The notes below the pieces were generated by a model. That model was not told the DNA's origin. It did not search any database and was given only the letters and a program-made list of their open reading frames with translations. Below are positions 7,837 through 15,569 of a stretch of DNA of 64,000 bases, in pieces. Both the position numbers and the translations under genes were made by a program. The stretch comes from Candidatus Dormiibacterota bacterium (GTDB lineage: Bacteria; Chloroflexota; Dormibacteria; CF-121): the NCBI GenBank assembly GCA_035544955.1, contig DASZZN010000014.1, positions 124,001 through 188,000 on the forward strand. The letters run 5' to 3'. Each line of letters opens with the position of its first letter. The stretch's first letter is position 1.

Positions 7837-9183
7837 ATGGCGCAGGAGACGCTCTTTCCGGCACCGACAGAGCCGGCTCAAAAAGACCAGCCGCTTGCCG
7901 CTCGTATGCGGCCGCGGTCGCTCGACGAGTTCGTCGGGCAGCAACACCTGGTCGGACCGGAGCACGAGTTGCGCCGCGCGATCGAGGAGGACCGCGTCGG
8001 TTCGATGATGTTGTGGGGACCGCCGGGCAGCGGAAAGACGACGCTGGCGCGGCTGATCGCCCGCGTGACGTCCTCGCACTTCGTTCCGCTCAGCGCCGTG
8101 AGCGCCGGGGTGGCCGACCTGCGGCGCAACATCGAGGAAGCGCGGCTTCGTCGGGCGCAGTCCGGCCAGCGAACGATCCTCTTCATCGACGAGATCCACC
8201 GCTTCAACAAGGGCCAGCAGGACGCGGTCCTGCCCTTCGTCGAGGAGGGTGTCATCACGCTGATCGGCGCCACCACTGAGAACCCATCGTTCGAGGTCAA
8301 CGCCGCGCTGCTGTCGCGCACGCGCGTCTTCGTCCTCGCTGCGCTCGACGACGACCAGGTAGGCGAGATCGTCGACCGCGCCGTGTCCGATGTCGAGCGA
8401 GGGCTCGGCGGACGCCACGTCGACCTCCAGCCGGAGGCGCGCGCCGCGCTGATCCGGGTGGCAAATGGTGACGCCAGGGTGGCGCTCAACGGCCTGGAGG
8501 CAGCGGCGGCGCTGGCGCGGCCAAAGCAGGGCCGCCGGCTGGTGACGGCCGCGCTCGTCGAGGAGGCGGTTCAGCGGAAGAACCTCCTCTACGACCGCGC
8601 AGGCGAGGAGCACTACAACATCATCTCGGCGCTCCACAAGAGCCTCCGCGACAGCGACCCGGATGCCTCACTTTACTGGCTGGGCCGCATGCTGGAGGCG
8701 GGCGAAGACCCGCTGTACGTGGCGCGTCGCCTGATCCGCTTCGCCTCAGAAGATATCGGTCTCGCCGACCCGCAGGCGCTGACCCAGGCGGTGGCCGCGC
8801 AACAGGCGGCCCACTTCATCGGCATGCCGGAAGCGAACCTGACATTGGCGCAAGCCGTCGTCTACCTGGCGACGGCGCCGAAGAGCAACGCCCTGTACGC
8901 CGCCTACACGAATGTTCAGGAAGACGTCGAGCGAACCCGTGCCGACCCGGTTCCGCTCCAGCTCAGAAATGCCCCGACGCCGCTGATGCGAAAGGTCGGC
9001 TATGGCAAGGGCTACCGGTACGCGCACGACTACGAGGAAGCCCAAGTCGAGCAGCAGCACCTGCCGGACGCCATCAAGGACCGGACCTATTACCACCCCT
9101 CCGATCGTGGCTACGAAAAGACGGTGAAGGATCGGCTCGACGCCTTCGAGGCGGCGCGCCGCAAGACCCGCAAGACGAGCTAG
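7837..9183 (+). CDS. rarA: Replication-associated recombination protein A (RarA/MgsA)
   Basis: A 448-aa AAA+ ATPase related to clamp loaders that acts at stalled forks. The Walker A is GPPGSGKTT (61-69) and the Walker B/DEXH-like motif is FIDEIHRFNKGQQD (116-129). GATTENPSFEVN is the sensor 1 region. The C-terminal tetramerisation part contains DPLYVARRLIRFASEDIGLADP and the RYAHDY block conserved in RarA. Full length for the family. Confidence 0.93.
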   Translation: MAQETLFPAPTEPAQKDQPLAARMRPRSLDEFVGQQHLVGPEHELRRAIEEDRVGSMMLWGPPGSGKTTLARLIARVTSSHFVPLSAVSAGVADLRRNIEEARLRRAQSGQRTILFIDEIHRFNKGQQDAVLPFVEEGVITLIGATTENPSFEVNAALLSRTRVFVLAALDDDQVGEIVDRAVSDVERGLGGRHVDLQPEARAALIRVANGDARVALNGLEAAAALARPKQGRRLVTAALVEEAVQRKNLLYDRAGEEHYNIISALHKSLRDSDPDASLYWLGRMLEAGEDPLYVARRLIRFASEDIGLADPQALTQAVAAQQAAHFIGMPEANLTLAQAVVYLATAPKSNALYAAYTNVQEDVERTRADPVPLQLRNAPTPLMRKVGYGKGYRYAHDYEEAQVEQQHLPDAIKDRTYYHPSDRGYEKTVKDRLDAFEAARRKTRKTS

Positions 9184-9253
9184 TTGCCAAACCCGAAAGT
9201 GAACTGTTCCCTTCAGTTGCGCTGGCATTAGAAAATCGAGGGGATTCGCGGCT

Positions 9254-9478
9254 ATGGAGTGGGTAAGGCAGGAGGTTTTGAAGGCCCCCCGTCGGGTCTG
9301 GGGCATATTGACTTTCACGTCGGCCGGTGCAGCGGTGGGACTGCTCCTCAATGGCTTCGTCCAACCGAGTCTGCCTGACCTTTTGAAGACCGTCTGCCAG
9401 GTGACAGGCACTCTGGCCCTCTTATCGGCGATTCTTTGTTTCCTGGCTTATCGCTTTTACGGTAGGCTCCGCTCGTAG
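9254..9478 (+). CDS. Hypothetical two-helix membrane protein
   Basis: A 74-aa protein with a short basic N-terminus (EVLKAPRRVW) and two hydrophobic stretches (ILTFTSAGAAVGLLLNGF and LLKTVCQVTGTLALLSAILCFLAYRF). GAGGGG at 9238-9243 lies upstream of the ATG. Flanked by rarA on the same strand and a convergent SRPBCC gene. No family recognised. Confidence 0.5.
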   Translation: MEWVRQEVLKAPRRVWGILTFTSAGAAVGLLLNGFVQPSLPDLLKTVCQVTGTLALLSAILCFLAYRFYGRLRS

Positions 9479-9496
9479 AGGCAGCCGACTAAGGGG

Positions 9497-9955
9497 TCAA
9501 CCCTCCACGTACGGCCGGAGCGCCGCATAACCGTTGGCCATGACCCGCTCGTGGTTGCGGGCGAGGGCGCCCTTCGCAAGCGGAGCCACCAGGTTGAGGA
9601 TTGGATTGGTCGTCGCGACGTCCCAGTAGTAGACGGCCTTGACGGTCGACGGATCGACTTCCGAGAATTCCCAGCGGCCCGTCCCGATCAGGTCGCCCGT
9701 CGATTGCAGCAGGATGTGGCGATACTCGTCGGCCTCTTTGACCTCGAGCGCGTACTTGAGGCTGTATGGCAGCGAGCCACGCACCTCGCACTCGATCACC
9801 GAACCGACCGACTTCCCGTCACCGCGCGTTATTGTCACGCGCCGGAAGTTCTTCCACCAGCCCGGATAGCTCTCAATGTCGAGCACCACCGGCCACACCT
9901 TCTGGAGCGGCGCCCGGAGGCGCCAGTCAGTCACGAAGTGATAGGTCTCGGGCAC
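9497..9955 (-). CDS. SRPBCC (START/Bet v1-like) family protein
   Basis: A 152-aa protein beginning at GTG 9955 (VPETYHFVTDWRLRAPLQKVWPVVLDIESYPGWW). The latter is the classic start of polyketide cyclase/dehydrase SRPBCC proteins. The rest forms the expected alternating strands (SVIECEVRGSLPYSLKYALEVKE, GRWEFSEVD) and a long C-terminal helix (NLVAPLAKGALARNHERVMANGYAALRPYVEG). These bind hydrophobic ligands; the ligand here is unknown. The start is fixed by TAAAAT 7 nt upstream, back to back with the next gene's promoter. Confidence 0.8.
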   Translation of the reverse strand: MPETYHFVTDWRLRAPLQKVWPVVLDIESYPGWWKNFRRVTITRGDGKSVGSVIECEVRGSLPYSLKYALEVKEADEYRHILLQSTGDLIGTGRWEFSEVDPSTVKAVYYWDVATTNPILNLVAPLAKGALARNHERVMANGYAALRPYVEG

Positions 9956-9961
9956 GCAGAG

Positions 9962-9968
9962 TATTTTA
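9962..9968. promoter_or_regulatory. Shared bidirectional -10 element of two leaderless genes
   Basis: The 7-bp TATTTTA reads TATTTT on the plus strand, 6 nt before GTG 9974. It reads TAAAAT on the minus strand, 7 nt before GTG 9955. Only 18 bp separate the two start codons, and neither has a Shine-Dalgarno sequence. Confidence 0.55.
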
Positions 9969-9973
9969 GGAAC

Positions 9974-10423
9974 GTGCTCTTCAACATCGTGAAGTTCTTG
10001 CACATCCTGTTTGTGATCACCGCCTTTGGGGCCAACATCACCTACGGCGTCTGGCAGGCCCGCGGCGCGATTGATCCCGCGCACGAGTCGTTCGCGCTGC
10101 GCGGCGTGAAGTTCCTCGACGACCAGGTCGCCAACCCGGCTTACCTGATGGTCCTGGTCACCGGTCTCACGATGGCCTGGTGGCACTGGTCATACACGAC
10201 GCACTGGATCATGGCCGCCATCGTCCTCTTCGTGGCAGTGTTCATCTTCGCGCTGGCCGTCTATTCACCGGCGCTCACTCGCCAGATCGAGGCGCTGGAG
10301 CGCGACGGTGCGCAATCGGCCGCGTATCGGAGCGCCAACCTGCGAGCGACGATCTATGGAATCGGCGTCATGGTGCCGATCCTGGCGATCCTCTTCCTGA
10401 TGGTCACCAAGCCAAGTCTGTAA
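9974..10423 (+). CDS. Four-helix integral membrane protein (DUF2269-like)
   Basis: A 149-aa protein starting at GTG 9974 (VLFNIVKFLHILFVITAFGANITYG), with four hydrophobic segments and conserved-looking FLHILF and KFLDDQVANPAYLMVLVTGL. This matches the general plan of DUF2269 membrane proteins, which place a histidine in the first helix. The family call is tentative and the function is unknown. It is transcribed divergently from the SRPBCC gene through a shared -10 element. Confidence 0.7.
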   Translation: MLFNIVKFLHILFVITAFGANITYGVWQARGAIDPAHESFALRGVKFLDDQVANPAYLMVLVTGLTMAWWHWSYTTHWIMAAIVLFVAVFIFALAVYSPALTRQIEALERDGAQSAAYRSANLRATIYGIGVMVPILAILFLMVTKPSL

Positions 10424-10514
10424 ACCCCCACCCCGACCCTCCCCCAGAGGGGGAGGGTAAGAGTGCGGTCCCTCCCCCGCAAGTGGGGGAGGGGTGAGAG
10501 CGAGTGGGTCGGGT
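10424..10514. repeat. Pair of inverted REP-like palindromes between convergent genes
   Basis: Two GC palindromes: 10436-10458 (10-bp arms ACCCTCCCCC/GGGGGAGGGT, AGA loop) and 10470-10493 (CCCTCCCCC/GGGGGAGGG, 6-nt loop). Outer arms GACCC and GGGTC reach the stop codons of both flanking genes. The same repeat recurs at 18267-18300 and 53642-53675. It probably acts as a bidirectional terminator or mRNA 3' end here. Confidence 0.6.
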
Positions 10515-11456
10515 TTACGCGTTGCCGGCGAGGTCGGAAAGCTTCGTGTATTTCCCGTACTTGCCGGATTTCAGAACGGCGAAAGCATTCTGGTCGACGG
10601 CGGGTGACGGATCGAGCGCCTTGAGGCCCTTCGGTGACAGGTAGGTGTTCAGTTTTGCGACCGTGGCGGCCGCGTCAGGGGTTGCCTCGCCCTTCCCCTT
10701 GTTCTGGAACTCAAGCTCGGTTGCCGCGTAGTCGGGGAAGAGGTCGATATCGCCTTTCTCGAGTGCCGGCTCGACGACCTCACGGCTCCCCAGGTTCAGC
10801 TTGAAGTTGATCGTGTAACCCTTGCCCTTGAGGGCCTGTCCGTAGATCTGGGCGATGATGGCGCTCTCCGGGAAGTTGAGCGCACCAACGGTGATCGTGC
10901 CCGTCGACGAGCCCGAGGTCGAGGTGTAGCCATGATCCGTCAGCCATTTCTTGGCGATCACGTCCGGATCCTGCTTATCGACATCGGAGCTCTTGTTGAG
11001 CGCGATCAGGTCCTGGGTTGTGAGCTTGCCATCGATTTCGTTGAGTAACGCCGTGACGTCGGGTGTCGCCTTGCTCGTTTTGATCAGCGGCACCACGTTG
11101 TCTGCGTTCTGCAGGTGCTTGTCATCCTGCAGCTGGACGTACTTGCCGGTGGAGTAGGCGCTGTCGCTCGAGAAGATCAGGCCCAGGTCGATATCCCCGC
11201 GGTCGAGCGCCGCTTTGGTCAGAGGACCGCCCGCATCGAGCGGCCTGAAAGTCTTGAAGTGTAGGCCGTAGACCCTGACCAGGCCAGCCTGGCAGAACGG
11301 CCGCGTCGGGCACTCAGCTGGACCACCCAACGTCATCTGGCTCGCGATCTGACTGGGACTGGAGCTTGAGGTCCCACCTGTCGATCCGCACGATGTCGTC
11401 ACGAGTCCCAGCGCGACCATGCTCGCGCCGAGCACAAGGATTCGATTCATCCGCAT
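10515..11456 (-). CDS. Glycine betaine/choline-type ABC binding lipoprotein (OpuCC/ProX family), apparently circularly permuted
   Basis: A 313-aa lipoprotein (signal to C23 in LVTTSC) captures osmoprotectant outside the cell for the permeases upstream in the operon. The order of its parts is unusual. After a Ser-rich linker comes what is normally the C-terminal half of the family (MTLGGPAECPTRPF at 41, FRPLDAGGPLTKAAL, QLQDDKHLQNADNVVP, LTTQDLIALN, to DHGY at 177). A Thr/Ser/Gly linker follows, then the usual N-terminal half (TITVGALNFPES at 187, LNLGSREVVEPAL, GDIDLFPDYAAT). The protein ends KYTKLSDLAGNA, which would normally precede the LGGP block. ATG 11456 is chosen over GTG 11468 because AGGAGG directly abuts the GTG. 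Confidence 0.85.
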   Translation of the reverse strand: MRMNRILVLGASMVALGLVTTSCGSTGGTSSSSPSQIASQMTLGGPAECPTRPFCQAGLVRVYGLHFKTFRPLDAGGPLTKAALDRGDIDLGLIFSSDSAYSTGKYVQLQDDKHLQNADNVVPLIKTSKATPDVTALLNEIDGKLTTQDLIALNKSSDVDKQDPDVIAKKWLTDHGYTSTSGSSTGTITVGALNFPESAIIAQIYGQALKGKGYTINFKLNLGSREVVEPALEKGDIDLFPDYAATELEFQNKGKGEATPDAAATVAKLNTYLSPKGLKALDPSPAVDQNAFAVLKSGKYGKYTKLSDLAGNA

Positions 11457-11490
11457 TTGCCTCGCCACCTCCTGAATATTGCGCCGATGT

Positions 11491-12198
11491 TTACGCCGCC
11501 GACAGACTTGTTGACCTAACCTCCTGAGTGGTTGTTTCGCTACGCAGACCTATTGGGGTCGTGATTCGTTGCAGGCCAGTGAGGCTCACCTCGACCGCGA
11601 TCGAGAGCAGTGCCACCAGCAGTGCACCCGCAAAGAGTTGAACCGTGTCCCGCTGGGCCAGGCCATCAACGATGAATCGGCCAAGCCCGCCCCACGCCAC
11701 CAGGGCGGCGAGCGTGGCGGTGGCGACGATGTTGACCGCTGAGGTGCGCACGCCGGCCATGATCAGCGGCGCGGCGATGGGCAGCTCGACTTGCCACAGG
11801 ACGGCACGATCGCGCATGCCCATCCCCTTCGCCGCCTCACGTACATCGGCATCCACCTCTCGCATTCCGATGTAGCTGTTGGTGACCATCGGTGGTATGC
11901 CGAGCGCAACCAGGGCAACGAAGGCCGGCCAGAAGCCGATGCCCACCAACTGAACCGCGAACACCAGTAGCGCGAATGAGGGAACGGCGCGACCGACGTT
12001 GGAGACGTTGATCGCCAGGTTGCCCCAGCGGCCGATGTGCCCAATCGTGATCCCGATGGGCAGGGCGATCAGGGCGGCGACGGCAAGGGACGCCGCCGAC
12101 ATGTACACGTGCTCGAACAACCGGTTCGGAATGCCGAAATCGCCCTGCCAGTGTGAGCCGTCGAGGAACCATTGCAGCACTTGGCCGATAAAGCTCAT
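11491..12198 (-). CDS. Osmoprotectant ABC transporter permease (OpuCB/OpuCD type)
   Basis: A 235-aa inner-membrane permease with five to six hydrophobic segments and the EAA loop REAAKGMGMRDRAVLWQVELPIAAPLIMAG, which contacts the ATPase. The opening GIPNRLFEHVYMSAASLAVAALIALPIGITIG is typical of OpuC permeases. Its ATG overlaps the stop of the other permease (ATGA). The binding-protein gene follows downstream. Confidence 0.9.
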   Translation of the reverse strand: MSFIGQVLQWFLDGSHWQGDFGIPNRLFEHVYMSAASLAVAALIALPIGITIGHIGRWGNLAINVSNVGRAVPSFALLVFAVQLVGIGFWPAFVALVALGIPPMVTNSYIGMREVDADVREAAKGMGMRDRAVLWQVELPIAAPLIMAGVRTSAVNIVATATLAALVAWGGLGRFIVDGLAQRDTVQLFAGALLVALLSIAVEVSLTGLQRITTPIGLRSETTTQEVRSTSLSAA

Positions 12199-12878
12199 GC
12201 CGCCGATCTCCCTCGCGACCAGGGGGTCACCAGCCGCTGCAAGCCGGACAGGCTGACATCAGCGACGATTGCCAGAACGACCGAAAGCAGGGTGCCGACG
12301 ACAAGCGGCGTCTTGAAGTCGCGGATGAGCCCGTCGAGGATCAGGCTGCCGAGGCCACCTTCCCCGATGAGGGCGGTGACCGTGACCAGCCCGATCGTGG
12401 TGACCGTGGCGATCCGGATGCCGGCCATGATGGCGGGAAGGGCGAGTGGCAGGTCGACCCGAAGCAGCTCGGCGAACGGTCGGTATCCCATGCCGCGCGC
12501 CGCCTCCCGGACCTCCAGCGGCACCGCGTCCATCCCCACCACGATGTTGCGGATCAGGATCAAGAGTGTGTAGCTGACCAGCCCGATCTCCGCCGTCAGG
12601 AAGGTGAGCCCGGTGAATGGAATCAAGATGGCGAACAGCGCCAGCGATGGGATGGTGTAGAGGATGCCGGTGAGGGAGAAGATGGGGCCGCGCAGTAGGC
12701 GTTGTCGCCAGGCAAGCAGCCCGAGAGGTATGGCGATCAGCAGCCCGACGCCAACCGCGATGACCGTCAGCTCAATGTGTTGGGTCAGGGCTTCGCGGAT
12801 GACCGGCACGTGTCCCGATACCCACGACCACCGGATCCATGGGTCTTCGACCGCCCCCACGACCCCGGTGGCGAGCAT
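12195..12878 (-). CDS. Osmoprotectant ABC transporter permease (OpuCB/OpuCD type)
   Basis: A 227-aa second permease, paralogous to its neighbour, with the EAA loop REAARGMGYRPFAELLRVDLPLALPAIMAGIR. First gene of the minus-strand permease/permease/binding-protein operon. TAGCAT ends 6 nt before the ATG, so the transcript appears leaderless. The ATPase gene is divergent, 55 bp away. Confidence 0.9.
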   Translation of the reverse strand: MLATGVVGAVEDPWIRWSWVSGHVPVIREALTQHIELTVIAVGVGLLIAIPLGLLAWRQRLLRGPIFSLTGILYTIPSLALFAILIPFTGLTFLTAEIGLVSYTLLILIRNIVVGMDAVPLEVREAARGMGYRPFAELLRVDLPLALPAIMAGIRIATVTTIGLVTVTALIGEGGLGSLILDGLIRDFKTPLVVGTLLSVVLAIVADVSLSGLQRLVTPWSRGRSAA

Positions 12879-12884
12879 TGCCCG

Positions 12885-12890
12885 ATGCTA
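12885..12890 (-). promoter_or_regulatory. -10 element, leaderless permease operon
   Basis: TAGCAT on the minus strand, 6 nt before ATG 12878. Confidence 0.5.
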
Positions 12891-12916
12891 GCAGGGCCCT
12901 TCGGCGGCAATCAATT

Positions 12917-12922
12917 TAGAGT
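12917..12922 (+). promoter_or_regulatory. -10 element of the osmoprotectant ATPase gene
   Basis: TAGAGT, 11 nt before ATG 12934; predicted leader of about 4-5 nt, no Shine-Dalgarno. Confidence 0.4.
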
Positions 12923-12933
12923 AGAAGTTTCTA

Positions 12934-14049
12934 ATGATTCGGCTGGAACGCGTCACCAAGCGCTATCCGGGCGGCCAGGTGGCCGTCCGGGAGCTGACGA
13001 TCGAGTTCCCCACCGGCCAGCTGACGATGCTGGTCGGGCCGTCGGGCTGCGGGAAGACCACCACCCTCAAGATGATCAACCGGCTGATCGAGCCGACCGA
13101 GGGTCGGATCTTCCACGATAAGCAGGACGTCACCCACGCCGACCCCGTCGCGCTGCGGCTGGTGATGGGCTACGTCATTCAGAACGTCGGCCTGTTTCCG
13201 CACCTGAGCATCGGCGACAACGTTGCCACCGTGCCCAGGCTGCTCCACTGGGACAAAGCGAGGATCCAGCGGCGTGTCACCGAACTGCTCGAGCTTGTTG
13301 GCCTCGATCCGAAGCAATTTGCGCACCGATATCCGCACCAGCTCTCCGGCGGGCAGCGGCAGCGCGTTGGCGTGGCGCGTGCGTTGGGTGCCGACCCGCC
13401 CGTCTTACTGATGGATGAGCCGTTTGGCGCCATCGACCGCATCGCAAGGGAGCGGCTGCAGAACGAGTTCCTCAGGATCCAGCGGGAGGTGCGCAAGACC
13501 GTCATCTTCGTGACCCACGACATCGACGAGGCGATCAAGCTGGGGGACCGGATCGCGGTCATGAACGCCGGCCGCCTCGAGCAGTACGACACGCCGGCGG
13601 CCATCCTGGCAAAGCCGGCCTCTGACCTGGTCATCGATCTCCTCGGGCCCGACCGCGGCCTCAAGCGGTTGTCGGTCACGCCCATCGACCTCAATGCGTT
13701 GGAGCAGCCGCCCGTCGTCCACCCCGACGACTCGCTGGCCGACGCCCGTCGCCTGCTCGACAGCCGCTGGACCCGGGTGGTCGTCCTCGATCAAAGCGGC
13801 AAACCGGTCGGCGAGCTCGACCGAGAGCTGGCCGTTGGCGATGGGCGGGTTGCGGATCGCGCCCGTCCGCTCGATGCGATCATCGGCGCGGATCGGACAT
13901 TGTTCGACGCCTTCTCGCAGATGCTGATCCATCAGGCCGGCTGGGTGGCGGTGGTGGACGGCGATAGGTTCCGCGGCGTCCTCACGCCGCAAGCGTTCGT
14001 GGCGGCGATCCAGCGTGTCCCGGCGGAGCTGGAAGGCGCACGTCGCTGA
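12934..14049 (+). CDS. opuCA: Osmoprotectant ABC transporter ATP-binding protein with CBS domains (OpuCA type)
   Basis: A 371-aa ATPase with Walker A GPSGCGKTTT, signature LSGGQRQRVG, Walker B LLMDEPFGA and the switch histidine in VTHDIDEAI. After residue about 245 come two CBS-like segments (PPVVHPDDSLADARRLLDSRWTRVVVLD and the closing AGWVAVVDGDRFRGVLTP), which in OpuA/OpuC sense ionic strength or nucleotides. It works with the divergent permeases and the binding protein. The GYVIQNVGLFPH Q-loop is specific for the quaternary-amine-type subfamily. Confidence 0.92.
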   Translation: MIRLERVTKRYPGGQVAVRELTIEFPTGQLTMLVGPSGCGKTTTLKMINRLIEPTEGRIFHDKQDVTHADPVALRLVMGYVIQNVGLFPHLSIGDNVATVPRLLHWDKARIQRRVTELLELVGLDPKQFAHRYPHQLSGGQRQRVGVARALGADPPVLLMDEPFGAIDRIARERLQNEFLRIQREVRKTVIFVTHDIDEAIKLGDRIAVMNAGRLEQYDTPAAILAKPASDLVIDLLGPDRGLKRLSVTPIDLNALEQPPVVHPDDSLADARRLLDSRWTRVVVLDQSGKPVGELDRELAVGDGRVADRARPLDAIIGADRTLFDAFSQMLIHQAGWVAVVDGDRFRGVLTPQAFVAAIQRVPAELEGARR

Positions 14050-14067
14050 TGGGCGCGAAATTCGACC

Positions 14068-14859
14068 CTATCGGCTAGGGACGGCGCTCTCCACGACGGC
14101 CATCTTCGCCCGGATGTCGTCGTAGGCTCGGTCGTCGATCGCGGTGAAGCGTCGGATCAGACCGCCGGCGAGAACGGCTCGGCTCTCGGGCTCGTGCCCC
14201 AGCTCGCAGAGGGCTGCGCCGATACGAGCCTCCACTGCATCGGAAACCCTGGCCGTCGCGGCGGCGAGGGGGATGGTTGAGGGGCCGAGGGTGGCAATCA
14301 CACGGATCTCACCGGCGAGGTCCCGATTTCGCAGGCGCTCCACGCCGAGCACCTGGGAGTCGATCGCGGACGCGTCGATTTCGCCTGTAATTACCTGTCG
14401 GATCGACTCCTGGTGCCGGCCTGAGAAGGTCCGGCGGCCGAAGAACGCCTCCGTTTCGCCCATCTGCAGCAGGTGATAGCGGACCAGCAGGCAGCCCGAG
14501 TGGGAGTCCGGGTCGTTGTAGGCCCAGCTTCGCCCGCGGAGGTCGCCGAACGAACGAAACGGGCTGTCGCGCCGGACGATGACGTCGGAGAAATACACCG
14601 GCCGGTCCTGGTAGCGAGCCTCGTCTAGCACCGGAGCCGCCAGGGGTCGCAGCATCCCCGGCCGCTCGCGGCGGAGGCGGACATAGGGAAGCCCACAGAG
14701 GAATGCGACGTCGACCGAGCCATCCCGAAGTTGCTCCCAGTCCTTTCCCTCGACCAGCTGCGCCGGTACCCCGAGCGCCCGGCCGACGCGCGCCGCCACG
14801 TCGGCGTAGACGGAGGTCATGTTCGGCGCGAGGAAGTTCGCGAAAACGAGGGGCTTCAC
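14068..14859 (-). CDS. PhnD-like periplasmic binding protein (phosphate/phosphite/phosphonate type)
   Basis: A 263-aa protein from GTG 14859 (VKPLVFANFLAPNMTSVYADVAARVGRALG). It carries the PhnD-family blocks EQLRDGSVDVAFLCGLPYVRL, YFSDVIVRRDSPFRSFGDLRGRSWAYNDPDSHSG and the closing TAIDDRAYDDIRAK. The conserved SHSG ligand loop is present. No signal peptide or lipobox is visible from this start. No permease or ATPase gene is adjacent, so it may be a cytosolic sensor or an orphan binding protein. It is divergent from the cupin gene. Confidence 0.75.
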   Translation of the reverse strand: MKPLVFANFLAPNMTSVYADVAARVGRALGVPAQLVEGKDWEQLRDGSVDVAFLCGLPYVRLRRERPGMLRPLAAPVLDEARYQDRPVYFSDVIVRRDSPFRSFGDLRGRSWAYNDPDSHSGCLLVRYHLLQMGETEAFFGRRTFSGRHQESIRQVITGEIDASAIDSQVLGVERLRNRDLAGEIRVIATLGPSTIPLAAATARVSDAVEARIGAALCELGHEPESRAVLAGGLIRRFTAIDDRAYDDIRAKMAVVESAVPSR

Positions 14860-14889
14860 GGGCGGGTTGACGGCAGTATTGCACAGAGT

Positions 14890-14907
14890 GGCGCAATTTA
14901 TTGCGCC
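14890..14907. promoter_or_regulatory. 18-bp perfect palindromic operator
   Basis: GGCGCAATTTATTGCGCC: perfect 8-bp arms around TT, in the divergent region between the PhnD-like and cupin genes. Its right arm contains the -35 box (TTGCGC) of the cupin promoter, which fits repression by a dimeric regulator. Confidence 0.55.
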
Positions 14908-14929
14908 GGCCACCGTCTTCTTCTATACT
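14901..14929 (+). promoter_or_regulatory. Promoter of the cupin gene
   Basis: TTGCGC (14901-14906), 17 nt, TATACT (14924-14929). The GTG start lies 20 nt further on. Confidence 0.55.
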
Positions 14930-14949
14930 CCGCAAAACACTCCAACGAG

Positions 14950-15528
14950 GTGACGTCGCCCATCGTCGGTCCGATCATCGAGAACCCCCTCCACGGCGAA
15001 CGGATCCGCTTTCTAAAGACTGCCCCCGAAACACAGGGCGAGCTGGTCCAGTACGAGTCCTGGCTCGCACCCGGCGGCAGCGTTGGCGATCCCCACGTCC
15101 ACCCCGTCCAGGAATCGCGTTTTACCGTGATTTCAGGAACCGCGTCGTTTTCCATCCACGGTGCCCGCTTCGACCTCCGACCCGGCCAGCAGCTGACCGT
15201 GCCACGGCGAACGGCCCATTGTCTGTGGAATGCCGGGGAGGTCGAGGCGCACCTGCTGGTGGAGTTCCGGCCCGGTATGCTCAAGCAAGAATTCTCGGAA
15301 ACGACCTTCGGCCTGGCTCGTGATGGCAAACACCACCTTCGCGGCATCGGGAACATGCTGCAGTGGGCGGTCATCGCGGCGGCCTACCGCCGGGAGAGCC
15401 GTCCCCTGAGTCGTCCCATCTGGTTGCGGCTCGGCCTTCCGGCGCTCGCCCCGGTTGGATGGCTGTTCGGCTACCGGGCTCACTATCCGCGGTACTGTAC
15501 CCGGGAATCCGGCGAACTCGCCAGCTGA
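14950..15528 (+). CDS. Cupin-domain protein with C-terminal extension
   Basis: A 192-aa protein from GTG 14950. The first half is a single cupin: motif 1 PHVHPVQESRFTVISGTASF (HxH-x-E), then LRPGQQLTVPRRTAHCLWNAGEVEAHLLVEFRPG as motif 2. The second half (NMLQWAVIAAAYRRE... to WLFGYRAHYPRYC) is partly hydrophobic and probably membrane-associated. It may bind a metal and a small ligand. It precedes a betaine/sarcosine-type oxidase and methyltransferase and could belong to the same regulon. The start overlaps nothing and has no good ribosome site. Confidence 0.75.
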   Translation: MTSPIVGPIIENPLHGERIRFLKTAPETQGELVQYESWLAPGGSVGDPHVHPVQESRFTVISGTASFSIHGARFDLRPGQQLTVPRRTAHCLWNAGEVEAHLLVEFRPGMLKQEFSETTFGLARDGKHHLRGIGNMLQWAVIAAAYRRESRPLSRPIWLRLGLPALAPVGWLFGYRAHYPRYCTRESGELAS

Positions 15529-15569
15529 GCCGGCCGGCTCTGAGCTAGCCGTTCGGGGCCCGAGCGATC

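Noticed and set aside
10424-10514. CRISPR-like repeat
   Set aside because: Only two GC palindromes in inverted orientation with no regular spacers; fits a REP/BIME element.
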